Source: Lactuca virosa (lineage: Eukaryota; Streptophyta; Magnoliopsida; Asterales; Asteraceae). Taken from it: 64,000 nucleotides of DNA. Positions 57,300-64,000 of the stretch are shown here, one piece after another. A program made the translations under genes and the position numbers. Position 1 is the first letter of the stretch. The number at the start of each line of letters is the position of its first letter. The notes beneath the pieces were generated by a model. That model was not told the DNA's origin. It saw nothing but the letters and a program-made list of their open reading frames with translations, and did not search any database. The DNA lies in the NCBI GenBank assembly GCA_928212115.1, contig CAKMRJ010003334.1, positions 36,908,282 to 36,972,281 on the forward strand, given 5' to 3'.

Positions 57300-59632
57300 A
57301 TGGATCCCATGAACCGAGTGTGCAGGCCCATGTTGGATCGATCGGTGATTGTCTTCATCGATGACATTTTGGTCTATTCGAAGACCAGACAGCAGCACGA
57401 GGAGCATTTACACGAGATTCTTGGGGTTTTGAGGATGGAGAGGCTCTACGTCAATTTCTCCAAGTTCTACTTTTGGTTGCGCGAGGTTCAGTTTATGGGA
57501 CACCTCGTCAACCAGAACGGTATCTTGGTCGACCCAGCCAATATAGAGGCGGTGATGAAGTGGGAAGTGTCGAGATCTCCATCGGAGATTCAGAGCTTCC
57601 TCGGTTTGGCCGGATATTATCAGAGATTCATTAGATATTTCTCCAAGATTGATGTTCCTCTTACCAGGTTGACAAGGAAGGATGTTGTGCTTAGTTGGGG
57701 CCCTAAGCAGCAGGCATCATTCGAGACTCTCCGCTAGAGACTATGTGAGGCGCCGGTGTTTGCCCTCTCTGAGGGAGTTGAGGATTTCGTATTCTACTGT
57801 GATGCATCCATTGCAGGTTTGGGTGTTGTGTTGATGCAGAGAGGGCATGTGATTGCATACGCTTCGAGGCAGCTGAAGCCTTACGAAGCAAAGTATCCCA
57901 CTCATGATTTATAGTTGGGGGTGGTGGTCTTCGTCCTCAATATTTGGCGCCACTAACTCTATGGTGTTCGGTGTACCATCTACACATACCATAAGAGCCT
58001 GAGATATCTTATGGATTAGCCTAACCTGAACATGAGGCATCATAGGTGGTTGGATGTAGTGAAAGACTACGACTGTGAGATTCTGTACCATCCGGGAAAG
58101 GCAAATGTGGTGGCCGACGCATTGAGCTGGAGGGCAGTTAGTTTCCCGATTCATGATGTGTGTATAAGGATGAAGGTGATGACCCCAGTCTTGGAGATTA
58201 TCAAAGAAGCGTAGTCAGAGGCCATAAAGGAAGAAAATCGGAAAAGTGAGCGGGTGATCAACTAGATTTCAGCCTTTGATATCGACAACCGAGGGATTTT
58301 GACTTTTCATGGGCGGGTACCTTATGTGGGAGGGGCCTGACAAATTTTGATGGAGGAGGCCCACAAGTCGAGAGTTTCCATCCATCTAGGGGCTACCAAG
58401 ATGTATCTCAACCCGAAGCATAGTTACTGGTGGCCATGTCTAAAGAGAGATGTGACCTGGTTTGTGGAGCGATGTTTGACAGGTCGGAAGGCCGAGGCCG
58501 AGCACCAGCGCCCTCATGAAAAATTTCAGCCTTTGGAGGTTCCCCTATGGAAGTGGGAGCAGATCACGATGGATTTTATTACGAATGCGCCGAAGACTAC
58601 GAGAGGTGTTGACGCTATATGGGTGATAGTGGATCGTTTGACGAAGAGTGCTCACTTTCTAGCCATTAGTGAGAGTTCTTTAGCAGAAAAGTTGGATGAG
58701 ATTTATGTTCGATATGTGGTGGATCGGCATGGGGTGCCAACTTCGATTGTGTCGGACCGGGATGTGTGTTTTACTTCCAGGTTTTGGAAGACATTTCACG
58801 AGGAGTTGGGTACCCGGCTACACTTCAGTACAACATATGATCCGCAGACTGACAGGCAGAGCAAGCGAACTATTCAGACGCTCAAGGATATGTTGTGTGC
58901 TTGTATCATTGACTTTGGTGGGAGTTGGGACTCCTATCTCCCGTTGGCTGAGTTTTTCTTATAACAACAACCATCATGCCAGTATCGGCATCCCCCTTTG
59001 AGCTTTTGTATGGAAGGAGATGTCGGACTCCTATTTGTTGGGGTGAAGTTCGGCAGAGGGTCATAGGGAGCATGAAGGTAGTGCTCAAGACGACCGAGCT
59101 TATACAGAAAGTTAGATAGAGATTGTTGACGGCTCAAAGCCGCCAGAAGAGTTATGTGGATAGGCGACGCTCTGGGCTAGAGTTCCAGGTGGGGGATTTG
59201 GTGCTTCTGAAGGTGTCACCCTGGAAGGGTGTTATCCGCTTCAGAAAGTAGGGCAAGCTAGGCCCCCAATTTATTATCCCTTTCCGAGTTTTGGATCGTG
59301 TAGGAAAAGTGGCTTACCGATTGGAACTGTCGGAGGAGTTGAGGCAAATTCATGATACCTTCCACGTCTCCCAGATGAGGAAGTGTATAGCTGACGAGAC
59401 AATTGTGGTCCCTTTAGAGGACGTTCAGGTCGATGATCACCTGAATTACGTTGAGAAGCCCGTGGCAATTCTGAATCGACGAGTGAAGACCTTGAGGAAC
59501 AAGGTGGTGGACTTGGTCAAAATTTAAAGGAAACACCGGAAGGGCTCGGAGTGGACATGGGAACCCGAGTCTGAGATGCGTGAGCACTATCCTGAGCTAT
59601 TTCCCGAGGATGACTTCGAGGACGAAGTCTGA
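57300..59632 (+). pseudogene. pol: Chromovirus pol fragment (RT, RNase H, IN, chromodomain)
   Basis: RT keeps VFIDDILVYS and LGLAGYYQRFI. RNase H has YCDASIAGLGVVLMQRGHVIAYASRQLK. The integrase contains MDFITNAPKT and SDRDVCFTSRFW, and the frame ends ELTW-type..EDEV with a TGA at 59630-59632. Stops at about 57735 and 57912 and further frame breaks near 58215, 58960, 59250 and 59525 make it non-functional. It is related to, but clearly diverged from, the pol at 47450-50785. Confidence 0.85.
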
Positions 59633-59649
59633 TTCTAGTGTGGGAGAAT

Positions 59650-61298
59650 TGTAACATCTGATTACCAGATATTATCATTTCTAGTTCTTAACTTTATCAA
59701 AGTTGCATAATTGGTCCCTTGTGGTAAACGTTTCACGTTTTAGCCGTACGCTGGGTGTAATTGAGGATACGCACAACGTACTCATGTGATGCGGGATCAC
59801 GAATATCCTGCTAGTACGTTGGGCGTACGTGTGGTACACCGGGTGTACTGGCCCAATCACTAAACCCTAATTTTAAGGGTTTCTCCCTATTTAAATAAAC
59901 TTATACCTCCCTTGGACTATCCTTATCATCTACCATTCCCTCCTCAAACCCTAATCTCGAGTCTAAGCTTGTTAGTGAGAGCTTGGGAGCTTATTGAGTG
60001 ATTTTGGTGCATGTTGTTGAAGAAGAAGGCTAGAGAAGAATGAGTTGTTGTTTGCAAGCTTGAAGACCCAGAAACCACTCATCATTGTGCATCTTTTTCA
60101 GGTATAAAGTTTATACCTTGATGAGTTTCCTATTTGATCTCCATGGATGAGTTTTATAAGCTTTTTGTCCCCAAGTTTGGACCTCTATGAGTTTGGAGCA
60201 CTCCAGAGAATATTAGTTGTCCTTTCATGAATTTTAGGACTTGTAGATTCATAAAAATGGTTGCTTGATCATTTCCTATGGCCCATGCATGAGTAAAGTG
60301 AGTTAGAGTCTGAAGAAAGTTAGAGTTTGCTGCATTGGGTCCTTTCTAGCCATGCAAAGGCTTAAAGTCGACGACTTTATGGAGTAAGACACCCTAGGAT
60401 GGTCAGATCTGAAGTAGGGTTAGATGTCTTAACAGATTAAGTCACAAAAGTTGGTGAAAGTTGAATCAGACGGAGTACGCTGTGCGTACTCCTGGCTACC
60501 CCCGTGTAGCCGGTTCTGTCCCCGATTGGTCGTTGTTTGAGTAGTACGCCCGACGTAAAAAAGAGTACGCTCGGCGTACACGTTGGGCAGGTGACTTTCG
60601 TTGACTTTTGACTTTTGGTCAAGATTTAGGGTTTTGGACCATGGGAGGGGCAAAATGGTATTTTTTCCCATAAAGGACTTAGTTGTGGGTTTTGGACTCG
60701 CGAGTTGAGTTATGGAACTCAATTATTAATTAGGGTTAGTTATTTCGTTGATTAGGTAGATCCTAGTTCCGACAGTTCAAGTGTGAGATTTACTTGTCGT
60801 CAGTATCAAGTGAATCTCCGCACTTATTCTTACATGTGCGGTAGAATAGCTGTATTTTTTTATGACCAACTGGGTCTACTGCTATTTTTCTATTATGATG
60901 TTATGTGTGACTGAGACTGCGGATAGTCTCCAGGGTTGTTGATAACCCATAGGGCGTGTTGTTGCCCACTGGGACTGTTGATAGTCTCCAAGGTTTCCGA
61001 TAACCCATAGTTGTTTATTTATATTGTGATGTATGTGGTATCTTAGGGAACTCACTAAGCTTCGTGCTTACAGTTGTTGCTTTATGTGTTTCAGATACTT
61101 ATGAGGACCGCGGGAAGGCGAAGGTCTGATTGTACACACTCGCTGGGAGATTTGTTACTGGGACAGTTTGAGATACTTTGATATTCTGTGATGATGTTTG
61201 TTTTAGACACTTATGTTTTTGGATGAATTGGTTTGTGAAACTTTATTTTGGGAAATTAAAAATTAAAAAAAAATTGGTTTAAAATTTGAGGTGTTACA
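59650..61298 (+). repeat. 3' LTR of the truncated chromovirus
   Basis: It starts TGTAACATCTG and ends GGTGTTACA, 1649 bp. TACGTTGGGCGTAC-type words occur at 59737-59850 and again at 60470-60590, with a CCCTATTTAAATAA TATA box between them near 59887. Degenerate GATAGTCTCCA/GATAACCCATAG repeats are at 60905-61010, followed by the AACTCACTAAGCTTCGTGCTTAC block at 61050. Confidence 0.88.
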
Positions 61299-61607
61299 CA
61301 TATTCTTGTAGGATTTGGGCTTTTATCAGTCAGATGCCCAATTTTTAAGCAGATTTTGTACGACTTTGTCGCAAGCACGATTCCTTTTTCTTTTGTGAGC
61401 ATCAGAACGGATTTTGTCAGTTCATAAATTTAGGCTTCCAATTGAAGAGAATTAACTTCTTTTACGCCTCGTTGTTTATCAACGTACCACTCTTGGCTAA
61501 TTTCTCGATGAACTCTCGGATCTGAGTCGGTGTCGTATCGCCTAAGGATCCGCCACTTAAAGCATTTATCATCTTCTTTCAATGGATGTCAGGCTTTCAC
61601 AAAAACA

Positions 61608-62415
61608 CTAATACAATAGATAATCATTGATTCCATGTTGTGGACACTGAACAAGCAGCTTTTTGAAGCGCTCCCAGTATGTGTGTAAAGCCTCTCGTTT
61701 TCCTTGTTTAATTCCAAGGATCTCTAGGCAAAGATTCGAAAGTCGTGCTTCCGGAATGTATTTTTCCAGAAATAGTTTTGCGAGCGCATTCCACGTGATT
61801 ATGGATCCGATGGGAGATCGTACAACCATTCTTTTGCTGAATCTTGAACTGAAAAGGAGAATGTCCTTAACTTGATTTGGTCCTCTAGTGATGGCGTGCG
61901 ACTTCATTCTGAAATAGAAGACATGAAATTCCTTGAGAAATTTATGCAGGTCTTTGTTTTCTAGGACTCGGAACATGGGAAGGAGGTGCATTAACCCAGA
62001 TTTGATTTCGAAGTTATGGGCATCAGGAAAGGTAATACAAAGAGGCTGCTGAGTAATCTCTTGGATGACCCATTGTCTGAGAGTCCTTTCTATAATATCT
62101 CTCATGGTTGTGGTGGTGGTAGAAGAGTCGGAATCAATATCAAAAGATTTCGTATATTCATATTTTTCGAAAGGTGGTGGGAAAGGTTTATTTGCACTGT
62201 GAGTAAGTAATGATGGCGGTGCGTTTAGATAGGATGAAAAAAGGGGTTTTGGTTCGTTCCACAAGGGACTGCCTCGTGGGTCATTTTTCTCCGAGGCTAC
62301 AAAAGATGACGAAGCAAAGAATTTGAAATGCCGCTTCTTTCTTCATTTTTCTCGCAGTCTTCTCTATTTCTGGATCAAATCTTAGTGGTGTACCTATACG
62401 TGAAGATCCGGGCAT
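61608..62415 (-). pseudogene. gag: Athila-like gag
   Basis: The start is MPGSSRIGTPLRFDPEIEK at 62415. A frameshift near 62330 leads into the frame ending at 61608. The latter holds QPLCITFPDAHNFEIKSG, PIGSIITWNALAKLFLEKYIP and REALHTYWERFKKLLVQCPQHGI. This is the standard capsid region of Athila/Tat gypsy elements (SI.TW..LA..FL.KYFP ... W.RFK.LL..CP.HG). It encodes the structural protein only. Confidence 0.8.
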
Positions 62416-62440
62416 AAAAACTATTAGCAATATCGTGTCC

Positions 62441-62458
62441 CCGGCAACGACGCCAATT
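62441..62458 (-). other. Athila-like primer-binding site
   Basis: AATTGGCGTCGTTGCCGGGG on the minus strand lies directly inside the LTR end TGTAACA. It is the usual Athila site, one base from the TGGCGCCGTTGCCGGGG form that matches tRNA-Asp. Confidence 0.75.
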
Positions 62459-63243
62459 TGTTACACGCGTCGTTAACATCTAAACAAATAAAAATCACTG
62501 CTTGGTTGCACTAATGGGTAGCATGGGGAAGCATGGTCGAATCCACATTGACACAACCTAAAAGTCAATGCCTCTTTGCGTAAGGCACATACTAAAATGT
62601 GAAAAGGGTCTTTTTTGTTCAAAATATTAATAATTAAAATTGCAGTGAAATAAAGTAAATAATTTCAGTAATAAAAAGCGTTTCAGTATTGCTATGACTT
62701 TCCTAATTATGCAATCAATCCAGATCTGATTATTTAATATGTGTTCTATCTAAGCTGGGACTGAAAACTACTAACAAGCTCTAGTAAGTTCTATTTTACC
62801 AAATTAATTAACTAAAACAATATCCTCAGTTAATCCTAACTTTTTACTAACATAATTAAACAAGCTCTTAATCAAATCAGAAAAGCAACATTATGAACAC
62901 TGTAAAATTCTCAGCAATATTCAATGCTTCTCACAAGCTCGGAAACATAAAAATATATGATTTTCAGTTTATATAAGAATTAAATCCCAACACGGAACCA
63001 ATCTAATACTTGTTACTTATTACCAGTTTATCAAACCAATTACAGATTTCAATAACTGATTTACTAGAATGATTTAATCATAATCAAATAATCATTCTAA
63101 AAAAACTAAAAATCAAACATTCAGGAAGCATAAAACGGAAACCACTATATAGAAACACAGAGTAAAAACCAAATCTAATGATTAATCACATAAAAAAGTA
63201 TTGATCTTTTGCAGAACTGAAAACTAAAGTTTTATCCGGACAT
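62459..63243 (-). repeat. Athila-like 5' LTR, truncated
   Basis: It is similar to 31820-32616 on the same strand and to the end of 41053-42601 on the other. Its upstream half is missing: at 63244 it is joined directly to a copy of the KOKOPELLI-like gene. In the other copy at 32590-32616 the LTR continues past this point. Confidence 0.75.
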
Positions 63244-64000
63244 GACACGAGTGGATACCAGTTGCAAAGCCGAAATGCAAGATTCTATTTGTTGGATTTT
63301 AGCAGAAGCTTCTCTTGATATTTGATCATCTTCATCATTTTGATTATATAAAGTCAGTGATTCCGGAAAGTCAACTGTTGATGAACATGGGAATCTTCCA
63401 ACTCCAACTTCATAGGTAGTTGGGTTATTTTGATCTTCCCAACTTCTTTTATGATTTTGACGTTGGTTATCTTGAACTTGACTTAATTCTTTGGTCAACT
63501 GTTTGACTTTTGGTCTTTGGCATACACGGCATCATTTCGGTTTGACATCTGGTTCATCTGCTAAGATTCCTTTTGACTGACCAAAAGAAAATTCTTGACT
63601 TCTTGGCTCATTGAAGATCCCTTGACTGGTTCTTAAGTCAAGATTCTGCAGACTTGGAAATTGGGTAGTTGACCACAGGTTATAGTAAGATGGTCTGAAT
63701 TGAGTACTTACCATCTGATCATATAACCAATTACAATTCTAGTGTCGATTTTATATTACTTTCAGAAAGAAAGAAATTTCAAGTCATTGAATACCTTTGC
63801 ATGAGCCTCAAAAGCTTTTTTGGCACTAGCATCCAGTAGATTTAGTAGTTGTTGTCTTGCGTTCTTGTCCAACTATTCAGAAGAAACATAAATAGAGGAA
63901 TCGATTAATTGGCATATGAAAGAAGAAAGAACACAGAAACATAGATGCTGCAATGAACGTAGATCACAAGAGAGTCAGGCAGATAGATAATTGTACATCT
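63244..64000 (-). pseudogene. Truncated duplicate of the KOKOPELLI-like gene
   Basis: The sequence matches 29598 to about 30340 at high identity, introns included. The exon-2 copy is 63795-63872 (open). The exon-3 copy is 63244-63714, starting MVSTQFRPSYYNLW. A TGA at 63532-63534 replaces the Arg codon before CRVC, a CGA to TGA change. The same frame continues to the LTR junction at 63244. The repeat-rich C-terminal 740 residues are absent. Because introns are kept, this is a DNA-level duplication, not a processed copy. Similarity fades after about 63981, 20 bp before the window end. Confidence 0.9.

Larger units (their letters stand above)
57297..61298 (+). mobile_element. 5'-truncated Tekay-like chromovirus with its 3' LTR
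   Basis: Pol from RT onward (57300-59632) is followed by a purine tract and an LTR (59650-61298). The 5' half is missing. The LTR ends GTTACA at 61298. The first bases, at 57297, are the RT segment MDPMNRVCRPMLDRSVIVFIDD. The element is inserted between the Athila-like retropepsin and gag. Confidence 0.8.

Overview
This is plant nuclear DNA, most likely from a eudicot. The evidence is intron-bearing genes with GT-AG junctions and AT-rich introns, nested LTR retrotransposons, a Helitron, hAT-like and MULE-like elements, and plant-only protein families such as a plastid BASS transporter. The repeat style suggests a large-genome Asteraceae species such as lettuce, but that is a guess I cannot test here.

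Layout. (1) 1-10.7 kb is a three-level nest: a CCGGTTCC-rich host repeat, split by a 2.4-kb Ty3/gypsy-type solo LTR (269-10637, TSD TTCCG), itself split by a complete but mutated Ty1/copia element (1239-9185, TSD GTTAT). (2) 10.9-30.6 kb is the gene island, with four host genes: a YIPF5/YIP4-type Golgi protein (10972-11715, +), a BASS4-like plastid transporter with 14 coding exons (17569-20611, +), a membrane-anchored alpha/beta hydrolase with 4 coding exons (23184-26781, +), and a large Ser/Lys/His-repeat protein, possibly KOKOPELLI-like, with 3 coding exons (27375-30574, -). Small DNA elements lie between or inside them: a Helitron, a hAT transposase remnant, a hAT-type MITE, and a MULE-like element inside the hydrolase's second intron. 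(3) 31.6-63.2 kb is a deep retrotransposon nest. It holds Athila-like gypsy pieces, a 2.1-kb solo LTR (32617-34726, TSD CATGG), a gypsy element with a TGTAACGCCC start (35336 to about 55770), an internally deleted Athila-like element (41053-43294, TSD ATAAT), a Tekay-like chromovirus tandem LTR-internal-LTR-partial internal (44357-54327, -), and a 5'-truncated relative (57297-61298, +). (4) 63.24-64.0 kb is a truncated duplicate of the start of the KOKOPELLI-like gene, joined directly to an Athila-like LTR.

The most unusual points are these. At 37570-38189 a composite element has two inverted 5S-rRNA-like arms, each with a snRNA-type upstream element and TATA, and a U6 snRNA-derived segment fused to a retroelement primer-binding site between them. 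All five gypsy LTR families carry their own near-perfect palindromes in or near the core promoter. The Tekay-like element has a short GT-AG segment at the gag-protease boundary whose removal would restore the reading frame. The host genes show no operon-like or pathway link to one another; they are an ordinary gene island beside a retrotransposon cluster.
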